Source: Pseudothermotoga hypogea DSM 11164 = NBRC 106472 (GTDB lineage: Bacteria; Thermotogota; Thermotogae; Thermotogales; DSM-5069). From it: DNA of 64,000 nt. The position numbers and the translations under genes are program-made. The stretch is from contig NZ_CP007141.1 of NCBI RefSeq assembly GCF_000816145.1, forward strand, positions 1,612,001-1,676,000. The letters are read 5' to 3'. Below are positions 20,600 through 29,227 of this stretch, piece by piece; within the stretch, counting starts at the first letter, position 1; every line of letters starts with the position of its first letter. The notes below the pieces were generated by a model. The model was not told the DNA's origin, ran no database searches, and was given only the letters and a program-made list of their open reading frames with translations.

Positions 20600-21673
20600 T
20601 TGTCGTGGATCGTTTTGGAGAGTGTGACGAAGAGATTCTCAAACGTTGTAGCGGTCAACAAGGTGAATTTGCAGATCGAAAGGCAAGACTTCTTCACGTT
20701 GCTCGGACCTTCCGGCTGTGGAAAAACGACCACGTTGAGGCTCATCGCTGGACTGGAGTTTCCAGACGAAGGAAAGATCTACATCGCCCAAAGGGATGTC
20801 ACGATGGAACTTCCGAAGAACAGAAACGTGGCGATGGTTTTTCAGAATTATGCACTTTATCCCCACATGACCGTTAGGGAGAACATCGCCTATCCATTGC
20901 TCGTTAGGAAGGTTCCAAAGAAAGAGATCGAAAGGAAGGTTGCGTTCGTTGCGGAGAGCCTTCAGATATCCGATTTACTTGAAAGGTACCCTCAACAGAT
21001 CAGCGGAGGACAACAGCAGAGAGTCGCATTGGCGAGAGCAGTGATACAGACACCAAACGTGTTCTTGTTGGATGAACCGTTGAGTAACCTTGACGCGAAG
21101 CTGAGGATAGAGGCGAGGAGTTTCTTGAAGAGGCTCAGTATGGAACTCGGAACGAGCGTAGTCTACGTGACACACGATCAGTCCGAAGCGATGGCGCTTT
21201 CGACGAAGATCGCTGTGATGAACCAAGGCCATGTACTCCAGGTGGGAACACCGAGACAAATATACGATACACCGGCGAACACCTTCGTGGCGTCATTCAT
21301 AGGCAATCCACCGATGAACATCGTCGAATGTCGATTTGATGGTCCGGCATGCATTCTGGACGGTCAAAAGATCGATCTTTCAGAGCTGGCACTGATTGAG
21401 TTCCCGAAAGAAAGGGGATTCATAGGAATAAGACCTGAGAACATCGCTCTGAACACCAAAGAAGGGGATCTCGTCGGTGAGGTCTACGTGGTCGAGCCAC
21501 TTGGATTTGAGACGGTGGTGACGGTCAAAGTGAACATGAATTCCTTGAGGGTCTTGGTCTTCGAGGATGTGCCCTATAGAAGCGGTGATAGAATATTTTT
21601 GAAGTTCAGAAAAGACAAACTGCACGTTTTTGACGAAAACGGTGTTCGTGTACGCAGGAGAGATGAGGCGTGA
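20600..21673 (+). CDS. CUT1 sugar ABC transporter ATPase (MalK/UgpC-like)
   Basis: This 357-residue ATPase has Walker A GPSGCGKTT, the Q-loop in VFQNYALYPHMTV, signature ISGGQQQR and Walker B VFLLDEPLSNLD. A C-terminal TOBE/MalK-type regulatory domain (IGIRPENIAL) follows. GAGGGGG (20584-20590) nine bases upstream favours TTG 20600 over the ATG at 20567 inside the permease gene. It powers the preceding importer; many such operons in Thermotogae lack their own ATPase, so its presence makes this a self-contained system. Confidence 0.9.
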   Translation: MSWIVLESVTKRFSNVVAVNKVNLQIERQDFFTLLGPSGCGKTTTLRLIAGLEFPDEGKIYIAQRDVTMELPKNRNVAMVFQNYALYPHMTVRENIAYPLLVRKVPKKEIERKVAFVAESLQISDLLERYPQQISGGQQQRVALARAVIQTPNVFLLDEPLSNLDAKLRIEARSFLKRLSMELGTSVVYVTHDQSEAMALSTKIAVMNQGHVLQVGTPRQIYDTPANTFVASFIGNPPMNIVECRFDGPACILDGQKIDLSELALIEFPKERGFIGIRPENIALNTKEGDLVGEVYVVEPLGFETVVTVKVNMNSLRVLVFEDVPYRSGDRIFLKFRKDKLHVFDENGVRVRRRDEA

Positions 21674-22914
21674 TCTTCGAAGGCAAAATAAACCTGAGCG
21701 AGAGCAAGACGGTGAAGAAAATCGATTTCGATGTTCCACGCAACGCCAGCAAACTCACCGTCCGCTTTGAGTACTCTCCCACATCGCTCGGTCCCGTGCA
21801 GAACCACGTGAATCTCCTCTTCTACGATTCGCTCGGAAGGTTCATGGGTAGGTGCGACAGAGGTACGAAGAACTTCGTCGTTGCGCCACAAGCCAGCGAA
21901 GCTGCCGTTCAGACACGCCCCTTACCTGGAAGATGGACAGTCTTTTTCGAGAATCATTATCTCTTCAGTGATGTTCACTACAGACTTGAGATTCTGTGTG
22001 AAGGTGAAGAAGGGTTCAAAACCTTCAAAGGAGAGTTCCACACTCACTCTCGGCACAGCGACGGAACCATGAGTGTGAGTGAACTTTCGATGTTCCTCAA
22101 AGAGAAAGGTTTTGACTTCTTCTTTCTGACCGACCACAGTAACATCTCTGGCTGGAGAGAACTCGAAGAGCTTCCCGGTGCTGTGGGCTTTCCCGGCCAA
22201 GAGATGAACACGTTCAAGGGCCATGCACTTGTTCTTGGCGGTAAGACATTCGTCGACTGGAAGGATCGAGAGGGAAGGGAGAAAGATTTCGATGAGATCG
22301 TCCGTGAAGCGCACGCACAGAACGCCCTGATCGGTGTTGCTCATCCATTCGTAATGGGAGAACCAGCCTGCGTTGGATGCAAATGGACGTACGAATTCGA
22401 TCCGTTCGATGCAGATTTTGTCGAAGTTTGGAACGCCGATCTGTCCAGGTTGGAACTGAACTACGAAGCCATAGGTAGCTGGTTGAAAGCGGTCAGGAGT
22501 GGCAAGAGGGTGATCGCCACCGCAGGCAGGGATTTGCACACGAAGGACGAAAGAGATTGGATGGCTAATTACGTCTCAGCGAGGAGTTTGGAACTGATGG
22601 AAGTGCTCTGGTCGATCAAGTTCGGTAGAACTTATCTCTCCTCGATCGGAGAAGTTAACATCGATGTTTCTGGAAACAACGTCGGCGAAACTGCAAAACA
22701 CGATGGAAATGTATTTCTGAGAATAGAAAACTTACCAAAGTCGAACCTTCTGGTCGTGACAAAGAAAACGGTACGAAGCTTCAACGTTTATGGAACTTTC
22801 GAAGAAAGGATCGAGGTCGAAGAGAAGGAAGACCTTCTGACCTTGCTCGCGTTCGATGAGAAGGAAAGACCAATTTTGATAAGCAATCCCATCTACCTGA
22901 CTCGAGGTGAGTGA
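21670..22914 (+). CDS. PHP-domain metallohydrolase (CehA/McbA family)
   Basis: This 414-residue protein has a PHP metal centre starting near residue 119 (GEFHTHSRHSDG), with FLTDHSN, GVAHPF and ATAGRDLH supplying later ligands. It is preceded by a beta-rich N-terminal domain and followed by a short C-terminal beta region. CehA/McbA proteins are phosphoesterase-like or ester/carbamate hydrolases of mostly unknown substrate. The GTG overlaps the ATPase stop, so it is part of the mannoside operon. It could remove a phosphate or acyl substituent from the imported mannoside; that is inference. Confidence 0.75.
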   Translation: MIFEGKINLSESKTVKKIDFDVPRNASKLTVRFEYSPTSLGPVQNHVNLLFYDSLGRFMGRCDRGTKNFVVAPQASEAAVQTRPLPGRWTVFFENHYLFSDVHYRLEILCEGEEGFKTFKGEFHTHSRHSDGTMSVSELSMFLKEKGFDFFFLTDHSNISGWRELEELPGAVGFPGQEMNTFKGHALVLGGKTFVDWKDREGREKDFDEIVREAHAQNALIGVAHPFVMGEPACVGCKWTYEFDPFDADFVEVWNADLSRLELNYEAIGSWLKAVRSGKRVIATAGRDLHTKDERDWMANYVSARSLELMEVLWSIKFGRTYLSSIGEVNIDVSGNNVGETAKHDGNVFLRIENLPKSNLLVVTKKTVRSFNVYGTFEERIEVEEKEDLLTLLAFDEKERPILISNPIYLTRGE

Positions 22915-22916
22915 AG

Positions 22917-25364
22917 ATGAAGAGAGTGTTCGTCGTGACACACACGCACTGGGACAGGGAATGGTACACCACGTTCGAGGTCTACAGGCAGAGGCTTTCG
23001 ATCTTACTGAGCCAGCTCGTGTCGATCTTGAAGACGGAAGATACCTTCAGACATTTCCACTTGGACGGTCAAACCGTGGTGCTTGAAGATTTCGTTGAAA
23101 ACGATGGAACGAAAGAAGAATTCTTCGAACTTGTGAGACGGGGTAAGATCGCCGTGGGACCTTGGTACGTGCTCCCCGACGAGTTTTTGATAAGCGGAGA
23201 ATCTTTCATCAGAAATTATCTGTACAGTCAGCAGGTTGCGAAGAGATTCAACGTGCCCCTCTCGAGAGTTGCCTACCTGCCAGACATGTTCGGACACAAC
23301 GCGTACACGCCCACAATCTTGAAAGGCCTTGGGATGGAGTGGGCCGTGGTTTGGCGTGGTGTGGACGATGTGAAAGGTACGAGTTTCGTATGGAGTTCTC
23401 CAATGGGAGAGGCCATAGATACGGTTTATCTGGTGCACAGCTATTCGAATGCGGCACACTGGGGCCAAGACGAGGAACACTTCAAGTCACATCTGTTATC
23501 GGAAGCGAAGTTGCTGACCAGCTTGGACCCAGAGAACGAACCACTCTTGATGAATGGCACGGACCACGAGATGCCCAGACCCGACGTGGGAAAGATCTTG
23601 AAGGAGATCAGCAACGAGGAGATGAAGTTCGTTCACGCCTCGCTCGAAGAGTACGTTTCGCGGTTGAAAAAGCCCAGAGAAAGCTTGTCTGGAGAGCTGA
23701 GAAGTCCAAAGCGTGCCCCCATCCTCAAGGACGTGTTGTCGGCGAGAATCTGGGAAAAGCTCATGCAGTACGAAGCAGAAAGACTCTATCTGCACTACGT
23801 GGAACCCCTCTTTGCGACAGCAAAACTCGGCGGTATCGATCTTCCGCTGGAGAGTCTGTGGTACGGTTGGAAACTGATTCTGCAGTGCCATCCACACGAC
23901 AGTTTGTGTGGTTGTAGCGTGGACGAAGTCCACAAGAACGTTCAGGATAGATTGGCGAGGGCAATCAACCATGGAAAGGCGATCTTGGTGAGAGCCTTGC
24001 TCGAGATGTGTGGCAAGCCCGTCGACAAGATGGGCATCACCCTTTTCAACCCAACGGAGAGCGAGTACGACGGCGTCGTCGAGCTGAACGTTCGATTGCC
24101 CGAGGGTGAGTGGAGGTTGGTGAGCCAGGATGGCAGGCCTATTGAATGTGTTTTGTTCCCCACCGAGGACGTCCAGAAAGATTTGAACACGTTGATCGAT
24201 TTCTACTCCCACCCTTCGACGATCGATGTGTTCAAAGATCAAGGCCGCTGGTACAGATGTTTTTTGAAAACACCCGTCCAGGGTCTGTCGTTCAAGCAGC
24301 TCAGCTTCGTTCACGGAGAAAGACAGAAAGCTGGTACGTTTGAATCGATTTTTACTATCCAGCAAAACGGTACCTTGAAGGCAAAGCACGATGGAAAGTC
24401 GCTCGAGAATCTGTGTTACGTTGAGGATGTCGAGGATGTCGGTGACGAGTACAACTACAGTTACGCGTGTAAAGAGAAGTACGATTCGAAGAACTGCATC
24501 GCCGAGATCGAAACGCTGATAGATTCAAGCTTCTTTAAGCGTGTCGAGGCACGTTTTTCGCTCGAGGTGCCTGCCCAGATCGCTGCGGACAGAAAGAGTA
24601 GGTCCAGGCAGACCGTCTCGATACCCTTCAGGTTCGTCTACACCTTCCATAGGGACATGAAAAGGGTGGACGTCGACGTCTTCTTCAACAACACCGCGAA
24701 AGATCACAGAATGAGTGTTGTTTTTCCGTTGAAAGGCTTGAGTGAACTGATCAGCGATGGTTATTTTGGACCCGTGAAGAGATCGATCCAGAAGCTCGAA
24801 GGCGATTATTCTTCCTGGTCAGAGTTACCCGAAAACCAGTTTCCGACGTACTGGTTCGTCAGCGTTCCGCAGTACAGAATGACGATAGTCCCCAAAGGAT
24901 TGAGAGAAGTCTTCGTGGACGAAAAAGGCCTTCATTTGACGATACTCCGAAGCGTTGGATGGCTTTCAAGAAACGATCTGATCACACGTCCTGGGCACGC
25001 TGGGCCGGGTTTCGAAACACCCCAAGCACAGGGATTGGGAGAGCACAAGGCGAGTTTTTCGATCCTTTTGCACGACGACTACGACATTGAAAACGTCTAC
25101 AAGGCCGTCAGAGAATGCGCGATTGCACCACTCGCAGTTCAAGCGAGATTTGAAAAGTTACCGAGGATCGACATCGGAGTCGAAAAGGGCTTTTTGTCTG
25201 CCTTCAAACCATCCGAAGAAGGCGTGATCTTGAGGTTGTTTTGTCCGGATGGATCTGAACCATCGATGAAAACGACCCGTCGAGCGATCGAGGTGGACTT
25301 CGCTGAAGAACCGTTGAGCGAGAAAACGAAGATCAAACATGTGAAGACGTGGTTGATTCACTGA
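22917..25364 (+). CDS. Alpha-mannosidase, GH38
   Basis: This 815-residue enzyme has the zinc-binding start HTHWDREW (His11, Asp13), the nucleophile Asp123 in YLPDMFGHNA and the later HDSLCGCSVDEVH motif. The central helical and C-terminal beta-sandwich domains complete GH38. GAGGTGAG before ATG 22917 decides the start. The size is nearer to the E. coli mannosylglycerate hydrolase MngB (about 877) than to some larger family members, so mannosyl-glycerate or its phosphate is an alternative substrate to alpha-mannan oligosaccharides. No signal peptide is seen; it acts inside the cell on imported material. It is the last gene of the operon. Confidence 0.9.
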   Translation: MKRVFVVTHTHWDREWYTTFEVYRQRLSILLSQLVSILKTEDTFRHFHLDGQTVVLEDFVENDGTKEEFFELVRRGKIAVGPWYVLPDEFLISGESFIRNYLYSQQVAKRFNVPLSRVAYLPDMFGHNAYTPTILKGLGMEWAVVWRGVDDVKGTSFVWSSPMGEAIDTVYLVHSYSNAAHWGQDEEHFKSHLLSEAKLLTSLDPENEPLLMNGTDHEMPRPDVGKILKEISNEEMKFVHASLEEYVSRLKKPRESLSGELRSPKRAPILKDVLSARIWEKLMQYEAERLYLHYVEPLFATAKLGGIDLPLESLWYGWKLILQCHPHDSLCGCSVDEVHKNVQDRLARAINHGKAILVRALLEMCGKPVDKMGITLFNPTESEYDGVVELNVRLPEGEWRLVSQDGRPIECVLFPTEDVQKDLNTLIDFYSHPSTIDVFKDQGRWYRCFLKTPVQGLSFKQLSFVHGERQKAGTFESIFTIQQNGTLKAKHDGKSLENLCYVEDVEDVGDEYNYSYACKEKYDSKNCIAEIETLIDSSFFKRVEARFSLEVPAQIAADRKSRSRQTVSIPFRFVYTFHRDMKRVDVDVFFNNTAKDHRMSVVFPLKGLSELISDGYFGPVKRSIQKLEGDYSSWSELPENQFPTYWFVSVPQYRMTIVPKGLREVFVDEKGLHLTILRSVGWLSRNDLITRPGHAGPGFETPQAQGLGEHKASFSILLHDDYDIENVYKAVRECAIAPLAVQARFEKLPRIDIGVEKGFLSAFKPSEEGVILRLFCPDGSEPSMKTTRRAIEVDFAEEPLSEKTKIKHVKTWLIH

Positions 25365-25472
25365 GTGTGTGGGTCGAAGAGAACGACTTTTGAAAGGACG
25401 GTCAATTCGTACGCTTTGAACGCTCGTTCGGAGCGCCGTCTTGTGTCTGAAGAACATCAATGCATTAACCTG

Positions 25473-25520
25473 TAGACGCTTCTTGTGTTATACTTATAAT
25501 TGAACAATTGCTCAATTGTT
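25473..25520 (+). promoter_or_regulatory. Promoter and ArsR/SmtB operator of the metal-efflux pair
   Basis: TAGACG (25473-25478), 16 bases, then a perfect TATAAT (25495-25500) form the promoter. Directly downstream lies the perfect inverted repeat AACAATTG-CT-CAATTGTT (25503-25520), matching the 12-2-12-type operators of SmtB/CadC repressors. Repressor there would cover the transcription start. The 25365-25472 stretch holds only a weak hairpin. Confidence 0.85.
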
Positions 25521-25531
25521 GAGGTGATTGG

Positions 25532-25879
25532 GTGAGAAACGTTTGCGATGAGAGGCACGAACACAAAGAGCGGGTCTCAAAGATCAAGGCTGAACTTGAA
25601 ACGAAAGAGATCGTAGAGAAGATGGTGAAACTCCTTAGGGCGTGCGCAGACGAGACTCGCCTGAAGATTCTCATTGCCCTTTCGAAAGCCAACTTGTGCA
25701 CGTGCGACCTTTCTGAAATCCTATCGCTTTCATCCTCAGCCATATCTCACCAGCTCAGAGTGTTGAAACTTTCGAGTCTCGTAGACTCCATCAGGATTGG
25801 CAAGCAGGTTGTTTACAGGCTCAAGGACAGACACGTGCTTGAGCTCATTTCTTCGGCCTTGGAACACGCAAAGGAGTGA
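25532..25879 (+). CDS. ArsR/SmtB-family zinc/cadmium-responsive repressor
   Basis: This 115-residue winged-helix repressor has the DNA-recognition segment LSSSAISHQLRVLK. Two metal sites can be read: the alpha-5 site residues Asp, His, His and Glu spaced exactly as in SmtB (DRH, then eleven residues to the next His, then Glu three later), and a CadC-like alpha-3N site formed by CTC before the recognition helix with the N-terminal Cys5 region. Zinc or cadmium should release it from the operator just upstream. GTG 25532 follows GAGGTG. The next gene, an efflux ATPase, overlaps or abuts it. Confidence 0.9.
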   Translation: MRNVCDERHEHKERVSKIKAELETKEIVEKMVKLLRACADETRLKILIALSKANLCTCDLSEILSLSSSAISHQLRVLKLSSLVDSIRIGKQVVYRLKDRHVLELISSALEHAKE

Positions 25880-25884
25880 GTGAA

Positions 25885-27783
25885 GTGGAAAGCTGCGAAG
25901 TGTGCCATGTCGATCACAAAGAAAGACGCTCTTCGACCCTCTTTTTGTTGATCCTCTCAGGTTCTTCGCTTCTTGTATCTTTGCTCATGGGAAAACCGCA
26001 GATTTCGTTGTTCGCTTATCTTTTGTCAGGCTTCGAAGTTTTCAAGAAGACTATCAAGAATTTTGCTCGACTCAAGTTCTTCGATGAAAACAGTCTGATG
26101 AGCATCGCCACACTTGGCGCTTTGTTTCTTGGAGAATTTCCAGAGGCAGCAACCGTGATGGTTCTTTACAGGTTCGGAGAGTTCATCGAACATTACACCA
26201 TCGACAGATCTCGAAGAGAGATGAAAAAGCTTTTGACTGAATCGCCGAGGTACGCGTGGAGGTTGAAACAGGACTCGATTGAGCAGGTTCACGTGGACGA
26301 ACTGATGGTGGGAGATGTAGTTCTCGTGAGGCTCGGTGAGAAGGTTCCAAGCGATGGAATCGTAGTTGAAGGATCGGCACAGATCAACGTGTCCCATCTC
26401 ACGGGCGAACCTCTGCCACAAGCCGTAACCGTAGGAGAAAATGTCTACGCTGGTTCCATAGTGGAAAACGGGACCTTGAAGGTGAAAATATCCAAAAGAT
26501 ACAGAGATTCATCGATGGCGAGAGTGGTCGAGCTCGTGCAGAAAGCCCAGGAGAGGAAGACAAAGGCGGAAAGGTTCATCACGAAGTTCGCAAGGTACTA
26601 CACTCCCGCCGTTGTCATCGGTGCGGTCGTGCTGATCTTCGTGCTCCGTTTTGTTTTTGCTCTGAACTTCTCTGAATCTCTCTACAGATCCCTCATTCTC
26701 CTGGTAATCTCTTGTCCCTGTGCGCTGGTGCTCAGCGTACCGTTGACCTACGTCGCGGCGCTCGGAAAGGCTTCGAGAAAGGGAATATTCTTGAAAGGCG
26801 CACAGTACTTGGATGCGATCGCGGATGTCGAGAACGTCGTCTTCGACAAAACTGGCACGTTGACCGAGACAACGCTCGAACTTGCCTCCGTTGAACCCCA
26901 GGAAGGGTTCTCCAGAGATGAAGTCTTGTTCTTAGCGGCACATGCGGCTTTAGGCTCGAACCATCCCTTGTCGAGGACGCTCTCTGAATCCTTCAAGGTC
27001 AATGCGAGCTTGCTGAAGGATTCGAAAGAAATTCCGGGGCTCGGTGTGAAAGCCGTCGTCGCGGATAGGCTCGTCCATCTCGGCAACGACAGGTTTCTGC
27101 ACGAAGAACACGTGGAGCATCCGAAGAGTGTGTGCGAAGCTAAGGCAAAGGTGGTGCACCTTGGTGTCGATGGACAGTACGCGGGAACGTTCGTTTTCAA
27201 GGAGAAACTGAAGAACACAGCGCAGGAGACTGTGAAAAAGTTGAGACAGGCAGGCTTGAAGGTGTACGTGATGAGCGGAGATTCTGAGGGTGCGGTCAAA
27301 GAAGTCACGGAGAATTTAGGGCAAGTTCAGTACTTCGCCAACCTTCGACCCGAAGACAAACTTGCGCTGTTGGAAGAAAGGATCATGAAAGATGGGACAA
27401 CAATGTTCGTGGGCGATGGCGTCAACGATGCTCCGGCGCTTTCACGGAGCAACGTTGGCGTTGCCATGAACTCGCTTGGAAACGATAGTGCGATCGAGAT
27501 CGCCGATGCCGTGCTGATGAACGCAGAACCGATACAGGTATGGCACCTCTTCACGATTTCTAAAAGAACCAGGTGGATCGTTCTTCAAAACATCGTCCTT
27601 GCCATCGGTACAAAAGTGGCATTCATGATTTTGGCTGCAATGGGTAAGGCAACCATGTGGCAAGGTGTCTTCGCCGACACGGGTGTAATGATTCTTTGTA
27701 CTTTCAATGCGTTCAGGCTTCTCTTCTCAAGCCTCAGCCCTTCTGTCTCCAAATCTGGTACGGGGATGAAAGATAACTTCTGA
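25885..27783 (+). CDS. P1B-type Zn/Cd/Pb-exporting ATPase (ZntA/CadA-like)
   Basis: This 632-residue membrane ATPase has the phosphorylation site DKTGT, the metal-binding ISCPCALV (CPC) in a transmembrane helix, the HP motif (NHPLS) and the hinge VGDGVNDAPAL. A C-terminal helix with DTGVMILCTFNAFRLL has the polar pattern of the zinc/cadmium subgroup. The N-terminus has only a short Cys/His stretch (CEVCHVDH) rather than a full heavy-metal-associated domain. GTG 25885 is eight bases after AAGGAG; GTG 25876 would have no spacer. It exports metal under control of the ArsR-type repressor, and its 3' end overlaps the convergent GH1 gene by 50 bases. Confidence 0.92.
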   Translation: MESCEVCHVDHKERRSSTLFLLILSGSSLLVSLLMGKPQISLFAYLLSGFEVFKKTIKNFARLKFFDENSLMSIATLGALFLGEFPEAATVMVLYRFGEFIEHYTIDRSRREMKKLLTESPRYAWRLKQDSIEQVHVDELMVGDVVLVRLGEKVPSDGIVVEGSAQINVSHLTGEPLPQAVTVGENVYAGSIVENGTLKVKISKRYRDSSMARVVELVQKAQERKTKAERFITKFARYYTPAVVIGAVVLIFVLRFVFALNFSESLYRSLILLVISCPCALVLSVPLTYVAALGKASRKGIFLKGAQYLDAIADVENVVFDKTGTLTETTLELASVEPQEGFSRDEVLFLAAHAALGSNHPLSRTLSESFKVNASLLKDSKEIPGLGVKAVVADRLVHLGNDRFLHEEHVEHPKSVCEAKAKVVHLGVDGQYAGTFVFKEKLKNTAQETVKKLRQAGLKVYVMSGDSEGAVKEVTENLGQVQYFANLRPEDKLALLEERIMKDGTTMFVGDGVNDAPALSRSNVGVAMNSLGNDSAIEIADAVLMNAEPIQVWHLFTISKRTRWIVLQNIVLAIGTKVAFMILAAMGKATMWQGVFADTGVMILCTFNAFRLLFSSLSPSVSKSGTGMKDNF

Positions 27784-29215
27784 ACTTCTCCGTTGATAGT
27801 TCCTTCACGATCTCTCTAAAGATGTACATCGAAGGCCTGGGGTTGTACGACTTGGTTTGGTAGTTCGTCTCGGCCAGCCCGAACCTCATGTGGTATCCCT
27901 TCGCCCATTCGTAGTTGTCCACTATAGACCAGTGCAAGTAGCCTTTCACGTTCAGACCCTCTTCGACGGCCCTCTCCACCGCGTACATGTGTGCCACAAG
28001 ATGGTATGGCCTGAGCCAGTCGCGAGCATCCGCAACACCGTTTTCGGTCACGTAAATTGGCAGGGCATACCTTTCGTTCATCATACGGAGCAATTTCAGC
28101 AAGCCTTCCGGATAAGTCTCCCAACCGAAATCACTCACCGGTCTTCCGTCTCGCGAGAAACCGCCGGGCTGGCAACTGTAACCGTAACCTGGAACGATGG
28201 ACCAGTTCATGTTCACCAGACCAAAACTCAGTTCCTGGGCCGATCTCTGGATCACAGTACGGGTGTAGTAGTTCAGACCAAGAAAGTCAAGTCTGCCTGC
28301 GAGATCTTCTCTTGTTTGGAACAAAAGGACACCACTGTTGATTGCGTCGAGGAACGCAAAGTTCATGAACTGACCTACGCTTTCTTCAAGTTCTGCATCA
28401 CTGTTGGTCGATTCGTAAATTGATGCTGCGTAGATCAATCCTACGGGTTTGTTTGTCAGTGTTTTCATGACATCGTAAGCCCTCGCATGCGCAACGATCT
28501 GGTTCACGAAAGTGGCGAAGAATTTCTCTGTATCGAATACCGCGGGAGGAAAACCAGAGACACTCATCACGTAGCCCATCTGGCTCACGATGTTGGGCTC
28601 GTTGAAGGTACTGTACATATCGACCAAATCGTCGAACTTCCACACCACATAAGCTGCAAACTTGGCAAACTCCACGATACTCCTCTTGCTTGCCCAGCCG
28701 AGTTTGTCAGTTTCTTGTCTTTTATGAACAGCGACCGGATCGTGTAACCAGATGGGCAGCGTGAAATGCACGAGGTTGACGAAAACCTTCAAGCCCTTCT
28801 TTCTCATATCCGAGAAGATCTCACGGTAATGCTCCACCGCCTCCTTGTCTGCGAGTTCGTCGAGTTCTCTGAGCGCACGCTCGTCGATCTGCACGGATGT
28901 GATATCCGACTCAGTTTGCTCCACCTTTACGTCTACGTCGTAGGTTGGTCTTGGAAAGATGCGCGACCATTCGATGTTGGTCCGAAGCACGTTCATCCCA
29001 AAATCGGATGCAAGTTTGTGGATCGTCGGAAAGTTGTACCAGTAGCCCACACCGTACTCGGGAAGATGACCGCTCACGACGCTGTTGATCAAGTTTTCAG
29101 GTTCCCTCACCCACACGAACCAGTCCGTGTTTGGATCGAGATCGCCCTTCGCATAACCCATTTCGACTTGAAAACCGGACATCGATGCTCCAAAGAGAAA
29201 ATCTTTCGGGAACAT
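27734..29215 (-). CDS. GH1 beta-glycosidase, LacS (archaeal) subtype
   Basis: This 493-residue enzyme has acid/base Glu206 in STFNEPN and nucleophile Glu391 in YVTENGV, positions almost the same as in Sulfolobus LacS (206 and 387). The long insert after WSRIFPRPTYDVDVK is also a LacS feature and is absent from ordinary bacterial GH1 enzymes (about 445 residues). ATG 29215 is preceded by GGAGGTG; GTG 29221 would leave no spacer. It is the last gene of a minus-strand operon behind an MFS transporter, suggesting hydrolysis of an imported beta-glycoside. Donor of the gene may be archaeal; a phylogeny is needed to tell. Confidence 0.9.
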   Translation of the reverse strand: MFPKDFLFGASMSGFQVEMGYAKGDLDPNTDWFVWVREPENLINSVVSGHLPEYGVGYWYNFPTIHKLASDFGMNVLRTNIEWSRIFPRPTYDVDVKVEQTESDITSVQIDERALRELDELADKEAVEHYREIFSDMRKKGLKVFVNLVHFTLPIWLHDPVAVHKRQETDKLGWASKRSIVEFAKFAAYVVWKFDDLVDMYSTFNEPNIVSQMGYVMSVSGFPPAVFDTEKFFATFVNQIVAHARAYDVMKTLTNKPVGLIYAASIYESTNSDAELEESVGQFMNFAFLDAINSGVLLFQTREDLAGRLDFLGLNYYTRTVIQRSAQELSFGLVNMNWSIVPGYGYSCQPGGFSRDGRPVSDFGWETYPEGLLKLLRMMNERYALPIYVTENGVADARDWLRPYHLVAHMYAVERAVEEGLNVKGYLHWSIVDNYEWAKGYHMRFGLAETNYQTKSYNPRPSMYIFREIVKELSTEKFRSYLSSPYQIWRQKG

Positions 29216-29227
29216 CTCCACACCTCC

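Noticed and set aside
23496-24389. Long minus-strand frame of 297 codons inside the alpha-mannosidase gene
   Set aside because: Shadow of a real gene: no known protein features, no ribosome binding site, and the opposite frame is a complete GH38 enzyme.
25421-25435. Hairpin CGCTC-GTTCG-GAGCG after the alpha-mannosidase gene
   Set aside because: Short stem and no T tract; not enough to call a terminator.
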